This document shows, piece after piece, positions 1 through 11,727 of a stretch of DNA of 64,000 bases; positions within the stretch are counted from its first letter, which is position 1, and each line of letters begins with the position of its first letter. This DNA comes from Chrysomallon squamiferum (Eukaryota; Mollusca; Gastropoda; Neomphalida; Peltospiridae): contig CM022677.1 in assembly GCA_012295275.1 (NCBI GenBank), positions 6,050,494-6,114,493 on the forward strand, written 5' to 3'. The notes under the pieces were generated by a model. The model did not search any database, was not told the origin of the DNA, and saw nothing but the letters and a program-made list of their open reading frames with translations. Position numbers and translations under genes: made by a program.

Positions 1-330
1 CTAGTGTACAAACTATTACTGAACGAAGTTAACAAGAACATTCTTAATCACAAATATATATTGCATGTTTTATCTATTGTCCATGATTTTCGTTGTACAT
101 ATATATGTGGTTATCTCTAGTGCTTCCCTATTAAAATCATGCATTCCGAAAAGGCTTACAGATGAGTACTTACAATAATGTTACTCTTTCATTGATAACT
201 CGTCCAGAGCTTCAAATTATAAACTTTATAAAAATACTATCACATTTACGACATATTTCAACCTTACAGAGAGAAAATACTGCTGCCCATTGTTCCAGTT
301 TATACTTTCAAATCATAATCTTCCTCTGGA
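1..330. other. AT-rich non-coding sequence
   Basis: No splice-bounded open frame or recognisable motif is visible. A 70-codon open stretch at 162..374 has no protein character and looks like chance. Confidence 0.5.
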
Positions 331-334
331 AAAA

Positions 335-913
335 TAAACCATTAGAAAAGAGAAAATATCAATTGTGTAATTAACATTGACATCGGAGATGAGTTGCATT
401 GTATATTTATATGTATATATATACTTTTTTTAAGAACCGTTATCTACCATTTTAAGATGATAGAACATTTTAATACCTGATAGGTTTAACTTGTCTTTAT
501 TGGTGGATCAAAGTTTTAAAAATGTTGCTACAGACCCGTCTGTTTAGGATACAGCTTTAGAATACACCATAATGGAAACCCGAAATGTCGCCAAAATGGC
601 GCCCAGTAAATTGCAGGAGGATCACAAAATCGTTATTTATCATCTTGCTTGCCGCCATTTTTCTTCGTGTTGCAATTATATATACATAAATTATTTAGGA
701 AAAAAATAAGACAGTTGACCGATTTCATGTACAATGGAATGTTTTATATATTTTATCTGTCTGAATAAAAAAACATATTAATCTCTTTTTGAAAAGAGAG
801 TTTCAGTTTTCTTGAATCGGTATATCGTATCGGGGTTCTTATATCCTAATACGAGTCTGTATCATTACAGCTCTTGTATGTGTGTGTATATATATATTAA
901 TAATTAATGGTTT

Positions 914-949
<36 letters not shown>

Positions 950-960
950 ACCACGAATCC

Positions 961-999
<39 letters not shown>

Positions 1000-1110
1000 T
1001 GTGTTTGTCAGTGTGTGTGTGTGTGTGTTTGTGTTTGTGTGTTTGTGTGTTTGTCAGTGTGTGCGTGTGTGTGTGTGTGGTAGTTCTTTATTCGTTAACA
1101 TATTTCACTA
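335..1110 (+). repeat. Dispersed repeat, inverted partner of 24075..24800
   Basis: Three blocks recur in reverse complement near 24.1-24.8 kb in matching inverted order. They are a block with 'gacatcggagatga' (378..392), a GC-richer block with 'gaaatgtcgccaaaatggcg' (582..601) followed by 'gccgccatttttc' (650..662), and a block with 'aaatcaaccacgaat' (944..958) leading into a GT tract. The copies have diverged by substitutions and short indels. I recognise no coding domain, so this is a non-autonomous or 3'-end transposon copy of unknown class. Confidence 0.7.
916..1080. repeat. Poly(T) followed by (GT)n microsatellite
   Basis: A T run at about 918..943 is followed by a GT-rich tract (964..1080) with GTTT and GTCA interruptions. 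Cysteine/valine-rich open frames here are products of the repeat. Confidence 0.95.
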
Positions 1111-1141
1111 TAGCAGCAAAGCCAGTTAATCTTATAATAAC

Positions 1142-1143
<2 letters not shown>

Positions 1144-1188
<45 letters not shown>
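1144..1188. repeat. (GA)n microsatellite
   Basis: Uninterrupted GA dinucleotide run, about 22 units. Confidence 0.97.
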
Positions 1189-1190
<2 letters not shown>

Positions 1191-1577
1191 CAAAAACGTA
1201 AAACAAAATAAAATAGGGACATTATTACACTACAGTACATTGTATAACTGTGACATCAACTTGAACTTAAATTGACCTTCAAATGAATACCCATGACGTT
1301 TAAAAAAATCTTATTTTCCAAGCCGTCGGTTACATAATTTATTTTATTTATTATTATTTATTAATTCTTTCTCTCGCTTTTTTATTCTTTCGATGTTTTC
1401 TTTCTAATTATATGTGTTTGTTTTCATTCTATTGCTTCTAGCTCCCATTTTTTTTCATTCTGTCACTTCATATTTTATTTCTTTCTTTCACATTTTTGTT
1501 TCATGTTTACTCGTTTTTCCTTTCATTCTTTTTCTATCTCTCTTTCTCTCATCCTACATTAATATTACATTGTATTC

Positions 1578-1582
<5 letters not shown>

Positions 1583-1629
<47 letters not shown>
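1583..1629. repeat. (GA)n microsatellite
   Basis: Uninterrupted GA run. Confidence 0.97.
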
Positions 1630-1631
<2 letters not shown>

Positions 1632-1689
1632 CTGTATTGTATTATTGAGTACCGAATAAATCAGTGTAAATAAAATGTATCCGTCGTCT

Positions 1690-1825
1690 TATGTGTGTGT
1701 GTTTGTGTGTGTGTGTTTGTGTTGTGTGTTTGTGTGTGTCTTTGTGTTGTGTGTTTGTGTCTGTGTGTGTGTGTGTGTTTGTGTTGTGTGTTTGTGTGTG
1801 TTTGTGTGTGTCTTTGTGTTTGGGT

Positions 1826-1857
<32 letters not shown>

Positions 1858-1903
1858 TTGTTTGTTTGTTTACAAAGTTGTGTGTGTGTGTGTGTCTTTG
1901 TGT
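1690..1903. repeat. Complex (GT)n / GTTT tract
   Basis: GT-rich tract of about 215 bp with GTTT, TCTTT and GTGTTGT interruptions. Both strands show long Cys/Val or His/Thr open frames, which are repeat artefacts. Confidence 0.95.
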
Positions 1904-1914
1904 AAAAAAATTGT

Positions 1915-2070
1915 GTGTACTGTTTGTTTGTTTGTTATACAAAGTTGGCCATAGCTAATTATCTTAATTAAAAAAACTAATACTTTGTTTATTAAGCAAA
2001 TCCCGCCATAGCTATTTTATCTCAATTCTTAAATTTTAAAACTTTGTGTGTTTGTTATACAAAACCCGCA
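1915..2070 (+). repeat. Two tandem copies of a ~90-bp AT-rich unit, third copy at 6225..6311
   Basis: The phrase 'catagctaattatcttaatt' (1949..1968) recurs as a variant near 2005 and again at 6258..6277. Each is flanked by 'aaactttgt' and 'tttgttatacaa'. The copy at 6.2 kb runs straight into a GA microsatellite, so the unit appears to travel with simple repeats. Confidence 0.7.
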
Positions 2071-2094
2071 GTTTATTTACTTATTATAATTACT

Positions 2095-2130
2095 AACACA
2101 CACACACACACACATACACACACACACACA
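2095..2130. repeat. (CA)n microsatellite
   Basis: CA run with one TA interruption. Confidence 0.95.
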
Positions 2131-3550
2131 ATGACTTATTTCTAGTTTATAGTTGCTTTATATTTTATATATAGACTTCACAATCTTAATAATAATAATG
2201 AAAAGATTATATACATATAAACATTATTACTTTATTAAGATTATATATGCCTAGTATGCATCTACTGAAAAACAGTTTCATAGATATCCGTTTTTAACGT
2301 TATAACAAAGACAACTTTAAATATCTACTACCATAAAATTCTCGTTTTGTTTTAGATTTTCAAGGTTTGAACCTACCTCTGTATTATGTTTGTTATTTCC
2401 TTTACATGACTTTAGTTTACATTTAAGATACATAAACAGTTTTAGTATATTCTACTATGTTTACTTTGAATCCAATGGATTACTTCATACTCATTGTTTG
2501 GGAACACGTACAAAGTTTATTTCTCAAAGTTTCAAATTAATTTATTTTTAGACATAGGTGAAAATCTATTTGGAAAATTTATTTCTACAGAAAATAATTT
2601 ACTTTTGGGGACATTTTACGGATTAAGCTTATTTCTTAACAGGTTTGTAGAAGTGGACGGATTTTGGTCTTTAGAGTTTGTTCTTGTTTTTAAAATTTTA
2701 TTTTCTGGTTCTGAATTTCCTGTGTAACTATTGTCCCAAAATGGTTAAAGTCAGCACCAGGACAGTATTCTCCTTGAACCTGATTATGTCGATATACATT
2801 TATTTAGTCCGTTATATATTTCGGTAGTGGAACATCTTTTCTTTTTTCTGTTGTTGTTTTGTTTCTTTTTTTAATTTCAGGTAAGCGACACTGTTTTCAC
2901 ATTCATTATACATTTTATAACTACATATAAAAGCGTTCAGGGATGTATACAAAAATAAGAACAATAAAATGTATTTCTAAATCTGTATGAATATATGTAT
3001 GTATGTATGTATGTATGTATACATTTAGGAATGAATATGCTGCATCGTATGTACGTGTGATTCTAATCTGGAGCGCACTAGCACAGAAGTGCACTCACAA
3101 AGTCTGATGTCGCTGAGGAGACTGGAAAGTGTGACATCCATTTCCCCGCACTTCTTAGACAGACCGAGTAAACTCATCAATCCCATGAAGCACGCGTTTT
3201 TGTTGTTGTTCTTTTGTCTTTTTTTTTGTGTGTGCTTATATATATTTGGGGCATCGGATTTTTTTGTGTGGGGCATCGGATGTTGTGTGTCTGTCTTTTT
3301 GACTTTCGTACATAGAGTAAATTGAATAGAACGAAATAATAAATAATAATAATAATAGTAATAATAATACTATTTTAACTCTACAGCATTTCGGTTTGGT
3401 AATTTATCAATAAGTTTACAGAATAGGGGTTTGAATATTATGTTTTTAAAAATATACGCAACATAACTGTTTTTTAAGTTTTGTAACACATTGAAATTAC
3501 CTTATATATTTGCTACATATTCCTATTTCTATCTACCTATCTCTCTAACT
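2131..3550. other. Non-coding AT-rich interval
   Basis: Open stretches at 2494..2727 (+) and around 3025..3325 (both strands) lack splice-site support and domain motifs. A short (ATGT)n tract lies at 2993..3020. The 3040..3195 part is less AT-rich and could once have been coding, but I find no family match. Confidence 0.45.
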
Positions 3551-3565
3551 ATCTATATATCTCTA

Positions 3566-3619
<54 letters not shown>
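3551..3619. repeat. (ATCT)n microsatellite
   Basis: About 15 near-perfect ATCT units; the I/Y/L/S-rich open frame across it is an artefact. Confidence 0.96.
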
Positions 3620-3962
3620 CGTGCATGTTTTATTTCATTAATATACCATGAAGCTATAAGAGCAGGACAGCGAAGTAAATGTCAAAATGATGAAATCTTA
3701 GACTTTCGTTCAAATAAAAATGAGAATAGCATCTCTAAATAAAACCGTAACAATTTTTTCATCTTGTCATAAAGTGAAGCTCGCTTTACAGGTTTGTAAA
3801 GAGAGAAAGATAATACATTTCTATACCCAACACAGATCTTGTATAAACTTCTATAGTTATATACAGGCGGTAATAGATGTTTTTTTTATGTAAGGTGTAT
3901 AAATAATGAATAGCAATGAAAAACAGGATATTAAGATAACGCATGTTTTTAGTCACGTACGC

Positions 3963-3963
<1 letters not shown>

Positions 3964-3998
<35 letters not shown>

Positions 3999-4006
3999 GC
4001 AGTAGC

Positions 4007-4040
<34 letters not shown>
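3964..4040. repeat. (ATA)n then (GTA)n trinucleotide tract
   Basis: About 11 AAT-type units pass through AGC into about 11 AGT-type units, suggesting two mutated phases of one trinucleotide repeat. Confidence 0.95.
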
Positions 4041-4081
4041 TTTGTATAACTGTAACCAGTCTCTCTCTCCCTGCATATACG

Positions 4082-4440
4082 TGTTTGTGTGTGTGTGTAT
4101 GGAACAAATCTCACTGAGTAGGATTATTATTTTATGACAGTATAAAACTAGTTCCCGATATTAATTATTATATGAACGTGGAGATAAATGTACAGCTGAT
4201 TCGCATTCTCTTTATCTACAGCGACGTCAATAAATTTACAAAAATAAACGTAAATTATTTTAACACGTTGCTGATACTTTCTGTTTTTTGTTACAAAGGC
4301 ATTGTGTTTTGTTTTGTTTTGTTTTATTTATACACACAAATATTTTTTCCCTGGAAAGAAAAGGTCGAAATGACAAAGTCAAATCTCCGACTTGTGTTCA
4401 GTTAACAACATCTAGGGGAAAATAAAAATAAAAATAAATA
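4082..4440 (+). repeat. Dispersed repeat, inverted partner of 26030..26420
   Basis: The phrase 'gaaatgacaaagtcaaatct' (4367..4386) and the following 'tgtgttcagttaac' recur reverse-complemented at 26041..26080. Blocks near 4120..4270 (GTGAGATT, 'aacgtaaattattttaac', 'cagcg') also correspond to 26220..26400. No coding domain is visible; class unknown. Confidence 0.7.
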
Positions 4441-5254
4441 AAAGTAAAAGAAAAATATCTTGAATATGGCCACTGTAAGGACATAAAGATAAGATTTTGT
4501 TTCACTGACGAAGAAAGGAATTTTTTCTTCTTCTGCTTCCACCTTTCATTCTTTTCTTTTCTTTATTTTTTTTTTCGTTATATAGCTTTTCAAGTCTCCA
4601 TTCACCGCATAACCTAATTTGAAGTTTTTTTCAAATAACATTTTATTTGTTTACTGAAGCGAAACTTACTATGTTGTTTGTTTGCGGGTGTGAACAGTAA
4701 AACAAGTTACGAGTGTTTTAAAATGACAGATTTATTCAGGAGACCATACTCCACAGATGATGTAGATACATCGACTTATTAAATAACGAAATAAAGTACA
4801 TTACAATTAAACAAATACAACACAAACGTACAGTTGGTCACGTTTCAACATAATTTATGTCAGTATTAAACTAATTTCCCGATCTAACATATTATAATCT
4901 GAATTTACATCAAATTTATTTCCCGATCTAATAGTCGACAGTATGTGCAAATATTAATATTTCTGAATGTAATTTTATGTACTTATACATATCTCGCTCA
5001 GTCTGTATAAATGTAACCTACAAATAATAATGTTTTTATAAAGTGACTCTTTTCATCTAAGAAAAGAAAAAAAGAAACTTTTTTATATACGTGAGTAAAA
5101 GTTATTATTTTCTGTCAGAGAGAATATCAGTATTTTTTATATTATATTTGTTTAAAGTTTAAATAATAAACTATCTGGAATGAGGGTTTTCTTAAATATA
5201 TCATTAATCACGATGAATAAAATACTCGAGCGACAAGGAAGATGTTTTAAATTA
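4441..5254. other. Non-coding AT-rich interval
   Basis: No splice-bounded exon, RNA gene or notable repeat was recognised. Confidence 0.5.
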
Positions 5255-5465
5255 CACACCTACATACACGTATACACACACATACACATACATACATACA
5301 CACAACACAATTACATTCATATATATACACATACATACACAACTCACACATACATACACATACCCACAAACACAACACACACACACATACAAACAGAATA
5401 CACACAACGCATACAGACACATTCACGCACAATACACCAACACACATGCACACACATACACACTG
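5255..5465. repeat. (CA)n / (ACAT)n complex microsatellite
   Basis: Interrupted CA and TACA tract of about 210 bp. His/Thr-rich (+) and Cys/Val-rich (-) open frames are repeat artefacts. Confidence 0.95.
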
Positions 5466-5796
5466 CAACCACATCCTACATGTTCAGTTTAACAGAAGTT
5501 TAGATTCTGTTTGTTTATCGAGGCGAAACATACTTGGCTGTTTAGTCACGTTTTGAATTCACGCTGACAAAATCAATACAGGGTCCTGATAAATAGTGTG
5601 CAGTATGTGAAGTAGAATATATTTCCTAAAATTTATCACTCGCAGTAATTAAAAATAAATAAATAAATAAATAAAGTAAAATAACAGATGTATTATTATT
5701 AGCAGTTTTGTGATAATGGTTATACAAGTATTAGTATTAATAGTAGCAGTTGTTGCTCCTGTACAGTATTTTTTATCCTTAATTTTGTTTTAATAT

Positions 5797-5811
5797 TTAT
5801 TATTATTATTA

Positions 5812-5860
<49 letters not shown>

Positions 5861-5880
5861 TTTTTATTTTTTATTATTAT
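5797..5880. repeat. (TTA)n microsatellite
   Basis: TTA units with TTTTATT interruptions. A separate A run lies at 5964..5986. Confidence 0.95.
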
Positions 5881-6308
5881 CATTTTTTTAAATGTTACAA
5901 CAGCGCACACATCTAGTATTTAACTCAGGTACGGACCTGAGTACAGAGGAATGTGGGTTTCACAAAAAAAAAAAAAAAAAAAAAAAGGAAACAAAGAAGA
6001 AAAAACTGAAACAAAAGATCAGATTTTGTGAAAATTTTTAATAATAATAGTTTCTGTTTTCTGTCAAACGCTTATCAAAACAAAATCAGAATTTCCAGGT
6101 CCAGTGACCTCCATTTCATAAAAGGGCCCACCGGACTGTGCAAAGGTTACAAATTATTAGATTACTGCAGATGTCAGTGAAACCATCGAATTCAGAGAGC
6201 AAGAGAACCAGCGTAGACAGACACATTTTAAAACTTTGTTTGTTACACAAAACTCGTCATAGCTAATTATCTTAATTCTTAAATTTTAAAACTTTGTATG
6301 TTTGTTAT

Positions 6309-6310
<2 letters not shown>

Positions 6311-6376
<66 letters not shown>

Positions 6377-6433
6377 TGTGTGTTTTTCTAGCTACGTTCT
6401 TTGGTATACCAGCTTGTAGCACTGGTTTTCGCT

Positions 6434-6475
<42 letters not shown>

Positions 6476-6476
6476 A

Positions 6477-6531
<55 letters not shown>
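6311..6531. repeat. Compound (GA)n ... (TA)n-(ATA)n microsatellite
   Basis: GA run 6311..6370, then a 65-bp unique spacer, then TA 6437..6472 and ATA 6477..6530. The long open frame over it on the minus strand is spurious. Confidence 0.96.
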
Positions 6532-6721
6532 CAGAACCCCCCAAACAATAAAACACTAGAAATAATTGTGATCATGGCCATCTAAAATGTTCTATTCATG
6601 AAAACCAACACTATTGGATGGTTGAAACCTTTCATACAGATCAAAAATGAACATACCCTGTCTGTCTATTTGCCGCTTTATAAGGCATAACTTAATATGT
6701 GATGATGGAATAGTTTAAATA

Positions 6722-6845
6722 GTTTATTGTTGTTGTTATTATTATTAGTAGTAGTAGTAGAAGTAGTAACAGCAGCAGCAGCAGTAGCAGTAGTAGTATC
6801 AGCAGCAGTTGTAGTAGTAATAGTAGCAGCAGTAGTAGTAGTACA
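6722..6845. repeat. Degenerate (TAG/CAG)n trinucleotide tract
   Basis: Mixed TTG, TTA, TAG and CAG units kept in one triplet phase for about 120 bp. Similar degenerate triplet tracts occur at 21.9, 22.5-22.9, 23.7 and 43.9-44.3 kb. Confidence 0.9.
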
Positions 6846-7087
6846 GAACTGTTACTTTTATTAACAACTGCTAACATTATTTGAACAATGTCTTGAGAGG
6901 AAACCCGCTATAAAGAGAAACTTTCAAGGATGTAACACTCGATAGTTCTCACTGGTACTGGATGTGACGTGGAAATACTTAGTGGATCCGCAGTGAACGT
7001 TCAAGTCTACACGACGATGTTTTATTGTAATTAAGCAAACTACTGAACGTCGAATAGAACATTTGGTTCTTTGTCAATTTAAAAAAA

Positions 7088-7095
7088 TAATGATG

Positions 7096-7127
<32 letters not shown>

Positions 7128-7150
7128 CATAATAATAATAAGAAGAAGAA
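7088..7150. repeat. (AAT)n microsatellite
   Basis: AAT units ending in AAG units. Confidence 0.95.
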
Positions 7151-9354
7151 AACACTTAAAATATGTAGAAAATAACATGACCAAATTTTAAGCAAACAAA
7201 GTTTGACATTCAAAGTCTTCTCTTTTTCTTTTCTATCAAAACAAACCAGTCAAATGTAACTTTCATATCTATTACCAGGTCCTAAACCTGTTCTATACAA
7301 AGATGTACATAAATAAATTGCTACTTTTGAATAAATAAATATATTAAAAAAAATAAAATAAAATAAAGTAATATATATATGTATAAAAATCCTAACCTAA
7401 TTTGCAAAAATAATCTGAAGTGTAGGATATTTTCAAATACATTTATTGAATTAACACTGAAAGGTTAATTTTGTCAATAAATATTAAATGAAATGAAATA
7501 ATGATAAACATGCATAAAAAATCTATTGAAATTAAAAAGTATTTAAATCGAGTAAGAATTATATTTTATTTGTAAAAAAAAAATTCCTAAATCAGACTTC
7601 TTTTATCTATTCATGAATCTTAATAAGTCTTAAATCTAACTCTAAACCTACCCTCAGCCAATCCTCACTCACACTTTTTATTATTGTTGAATTTAACTCA
7701 GTGATAATTATGTTGAATGAAGATGTCTTAGATCTCTCTCTCTCTCTCATGAATGTATTATCATTCAGTCTCATTTTGTCAAAAATATGATTCGCTGTCC
7801 TGAGATAAGACTGACATCTAGTGAAATGTCTGTAATACAGCTAAACACTGAATTTGTTAATCACTGTTCCCCTCCACTTTACCTTATGAAGTTGTCTATG
7901 ACTCTAGCTTAAATTAAAAATATAAATAACAAAACTGAGAATAATTTAAGTATTTGTTTGGAAGGAGAAAACAGGATTTAAATAAACATTTAAAACTACC
8001 TATTTTAAATCTTTGAATACAATTACCTGTCATAAATAAAAAGAAAAGCCTGTATCACAAGTGTCAGCAATAAGACTTGAATCACTTTAGTTATTTTGTG
8101 TAATATGTGTAATGACTGGTTCCACATATTGTCTGTAACAGAAAGATATACAGATAGAGAGATAGATAGATAGACAGATATACAGATAAACAGACAGATA
8201 GAAAAATAGACTAAACAATTTAAATATTATATTCTGCAACAGGAAACAACCAAATTGTTCAGTCATTTGAAATGCAAGTAAAATTCAAAATTATAGATCT
8301 CTATGCAAAGTTTTTATGGTGTTTTCTGAATATGTACACACCAAACAAATGAATAATAGTACCATTATTACAGTACTCCCTCAATTACTTATGCAAAATA
8401 TGGTATAAGATGTATCTGAACTTTCAAACTAAAAGTATTTAAAACAATTTTTAAAGGTTTTAAAGTGCTGAGAGGCGCCAAGATTTCTGATTGATCCAAT
8501 ACAAGTGTATTAATATAATACAAAGAAAAGACATTAGGTTAGAACAAATTTAGAAATTTCTAAACAACTTGACATATAATATAATCTAATATAATATAAG
8601 CTGCAAATTAATCATTAAGAAAAGATATTCCAAACAACGTATATTCTTCCATTTTATGTTTTATTAATATATGTTTTTATAAATCTTTACCAGTAGATAC
8701 AAAAAAATAACAATAATAATAAAGTTATCTCCTTTGAGCTATACGATTTGTAGTTTTTCAAAACAGTAAATCAAGGATTTCCATATCAGTCATTTTTTAA
8801 ATAATTTCTTTTTCAGACACTTGACTGTCTGGTCCAAACATTCTGTCTGCTGGTCTATGTCTGACTGTATCTTTCATGAATGACACTTTGAAGCTGAAAT
8901 CACAGTTTCACAGATTTATAAATTCTTCAGTAAGTGCAGTCCACATAACAGGTAACTGTTTTTAAAATATTACTTTTAGTGTGGAAGTTTTTAAAAGCTC
9001 TCAAATTCTTCAAGAATTCAGTTCTTCATATTTGTTGTGAAGATATTTTATCTTCTGCTGTTTCTTCTGATTAGTTTGTTCAGTATAGTGAGAAATCTTG
9101 AAGAACTTGGAGAAAAACACAAGTCACTTAGAATCAATGTCACTTCTCACATGTTTCTTTTATTCTCAAAACAAGCTTATGAAAAAGGACCCTGGAGAAA
9201 AACAAAATTATTATTAAAATTAAAATAATATTCAGAGTTGTATAAATAATATTATAGAATTTAACCACGTACAATGAAGGCTGATATAATTCAAATGGGA
9301 TGGGTTGTCACTTAATTATTTTTTACTTACTGTTAAAAAGCCTTTATTCCATGG
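7151..9354. other. Mostly non-coding; possible decayed minus-strand exons
   Basis: No secure gene. On the minus strand a candidate acceptor near 8887 opens a short frame reading about SFKVSFMKDTV...FGPDSQ, and short exon-like pieces near 7800..7910 read RVIDNFI and SVINKFSV. These vaguely resemble the beta-strand pattern of SEA domains and lie downstream (minus sense) of the EGF-like exons at 9.8-11.7 kb. This is weak inference. GATA-type simple sequence lies at 8150..8205. Confidence 0.25.
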
Positions 9355-9690
9355 ACAAAATCAGTTTAATTTAGCATTGCATTTCATTTCATTTCGTTTA
9401 TTTAATTGTGAATCATTTCACACATTACTTTTTATTTCATTTTATTCCATTCATTTTATTAGATTTTATCATTATTTCATTTCTTTTATTTCAGTTCAGT
9501 TCAGTTTGTTCAGTTCAGTTGAATTATTGTACTGTATTGTGTTGTGTTGTTGTGTATTGTACTTCACAGTATTTCATTTCATTTATTTTATTTTATTGTA
9601 TTGCACTGTATCTCACTGCATTTCATTTCAATGTATATCACTTCATTTTATTGATTTCACTGTATTTTATTTGATTTAATTAAATTCAAT
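9355..9690. repeat. Low-complexity ATTTC / TTTTATT region
   Basis: Degenerate pentanucleotide-like sequence (CATTTCATTT, TTTATTTCA, TCAGTTCAGT) for about 330 bp. Phe/Ile/Ser-rich open frames follow from base composition. Confidence 0.8.
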
Positions 9691-9819
9691 GTATATGTAT
9701 GTCTTAGGAGGTTTGTGTATGTGCATGTTTCATGTGCGTGAATATTTGCATGTGCATGTGAATCTTTGCATGTACACTAGTTGATGTGTTTGTGATATAT
9801 TAATATTCATATATCTCTA

Positions 9820-11727
9820 CAAATAATTTTGTCGGTTTCCCATTTATAACTGTCCATACAGGTACATGTGTAGCCTCCATCTTAGTAGTTACAGTTCTGA
9901 GTAGAAATATTTTTGAATTACATTCATTTATATCTGAAAGAGAGAAACAGATAAATTATATCTCAATCATTAACAACCATTAAACTTTTGACAGGTTTCT
10001 GAAATTACTCAAATATCTTTTACCCACACATTATTTATAAGAAATATATTAACCGAAACTTAAAATTCATAGATTCTGAGAGGTTTTGAGCATTTCTAAA
10101 ATTGATCAAGTTTAAGTTACACATATATTATTAATAAAAATAAAAATTATTCATAAATTCTGACAAGTTTCTGAAACGGTATTAACTTCTTTGAAATTTT
10201 TCTTAATTCCAGAACTGAGAATTTTAACTTAACTATTTGAACAGCACAAAAACTTCCAATGCATACATAAGCTGCAAACTGATTGCTGAATATGTAAAGA
10301 GCATGACATTATAAATAATAAAAATCAAAAAAATCTGATAATGGCCATTCAGATTCAAAGAGATAACTCTTAAACTCGAAATATGAATAAACTAAGAATG
10401 CTTGAAGTGAACAATTTAACCTCATTTTTATAACTTTATTTTGTCATAACTAAAATAATTTATAATTTTATTACATTCTGACACAAATGAAAATAAAATA
10501 GTTTATAATTTTATCAAATGTTGTCACATTTAAATAAAAAATTATTATTATTATTTTTTTTTTTTCATTTTGTTAAAAACTAATGTGACTTAACCTGCAA
10601 AAAATAAAGTTAGTACAAGGTTTGTTTTGGTTTCTTTTTTGTTGTTTTTAAAAATGTTAATTTCTTAGTCACTGAAAGTTGATTTTATGATTTACAGTGT
10701 TAAATAAACATTCTCTTAATTTTGAATAAAAAATTATTAACAAGTATAAAATGATATTTTTATTATTTTATTTGTTTATTACATTTTAATGCAGATAAAG
10801 TTAATGTTGTGACTGAGGTATTAATTAACTCATTTCTGTGTAATTTTTCAGACTAAAACATCCATTCTGATTTCTTTGGTAATTAAAATCACAGAACGAT
10901 GTACAAAATTCATCAATCATTTGTATCATTTAACTATTTTTTAAGTAAAAAGTAATAATTTTTGGGAATATCACTATTTATAAAGTAATAAGCAATCGTT
11001 TTGAGCATATAACTATTTATTAAATACAAATAACTTTGTAACATTTGTAAATGATTTGTAACATAGCTATTTATTAAATAATAAGAAATCATTTGTAACA
11101 TATAACTCTTTATGAAATAAAATGTTATAATTTCAACTTGTTATCAAATTTTTAATATTGAGTAAATTAACTTTTTATTAAATATATCCTACTCACCTGC
11201 ACTTTCATCTGACAAGTTGTGATACCTCAAATGATAGGAGACTGGCAGGCTTTTGCAGTTGCTGTTTGCTTGACATGAAACTGTTGAAACACTACATTCA
11301 TCTCTGTTGTTTTCACATCACACACCACCCAGCCAGCATTACACTGACAATGGTCTGAGAGGAAAAATAAAATTTAAATTTAAAATAAATAAATTAAATT
11401 AAAATCAAACTTTAGTGTAAGTATTTTTTTATAAAACAAAATTTAAAAAATTATATTAAATGTATAATCTAAATAAGATCAGAAATTTCTAATTTTACAG
11501 AATAAATTGCTTCAAATTTCAAAATATAATTATATTTTTAAAATATTTAAAAATTAATTTTTATATTATTGTATCTTGTAATGATAAATTCTGCTTACTA
11601 ACACATGTTTGATCATTCTCAAGTTTCTTCCCAGCCAGACAGGAACAAGTGAATCCTCTGATTCTGTTAGTACAAGTATCAGTATACTTAGTAATACTGG
11701 CTTCAACTGATGTACACTCAGTTAGAT
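9820..11727 (-). pseudogene. Decayed EGF-repeat protein gene
   Basis: Three minus-strand exon-like pieces carry EGF-domain spacing. The exon at 11727..11599 is intact (separate entry). The next, 11354..11197, has acceptor CTCAG and donor GTGAGT and starts in the matching phase with NHCQCNAGWVV. It must then change frame to read ENNRDECS, CQANSNCKSLPVSYH. Its length of 158 nt is one short of frame, consistent with a one-base deletion. A third piece (9896..about 9822) reads NCNY-stop-DGGYTCTCMDSYKW and then ETDKIICRDI, with a nonsense codon and no clear donor. EGF modules normally mediate extracellular adhesion or ligand binding. The protein's identity cannot be told. A functional gene with unseen exons is less likely given the stop and the frameshift. 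Confidence 0.6.
11599..11727 (-). CDS. Intact EGF-like domain exon (part of decayed gene)
   Basis: A 129-nt minus-strand exon bounded by acceptor TTTAG and donor GTAAGC, with both ends in phase 1, the usual arrangement of shuffled EGF exons. Translated it begins (D)LTECTSVEAS and continues TDTCTNRIRGFTCSCLAGKK to DQTCV. The pattern C-x(n)-C-x(8)-C-x-C-x(n)-C, with the GFTCSC core, is typical of EGF modules. The next downstream exon is frameshifted, so this one may be a surviving piece of a pseudogene. Confidence 0.6.

Noticed and set aside
882-1958. Cys/Val-rich and His/Thr-rich open frames over GT/CA tracts (also 5180..5503, 30748..31131, 34092..34442)
   Set aside because: Their composition follows directly from dinucleotide repeats; no splice signals or domains.
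3786-4076. Poly-Tyr frame, and poly-Leu/Asn/Ser frames at 6692..6877, 31735..32115, 33558..33815, 43637..43918
   Set aside because: Products of trinucleotide microsatellites.
9037-9228. Hydrophobic N-terminal frame MKIFYLLLFLLISL... resembling a signal peptide
   Set aside because: 63 codons in AT-rich DNA with no promoter, splice or homologous context; hydrophobicity follows T-richness.
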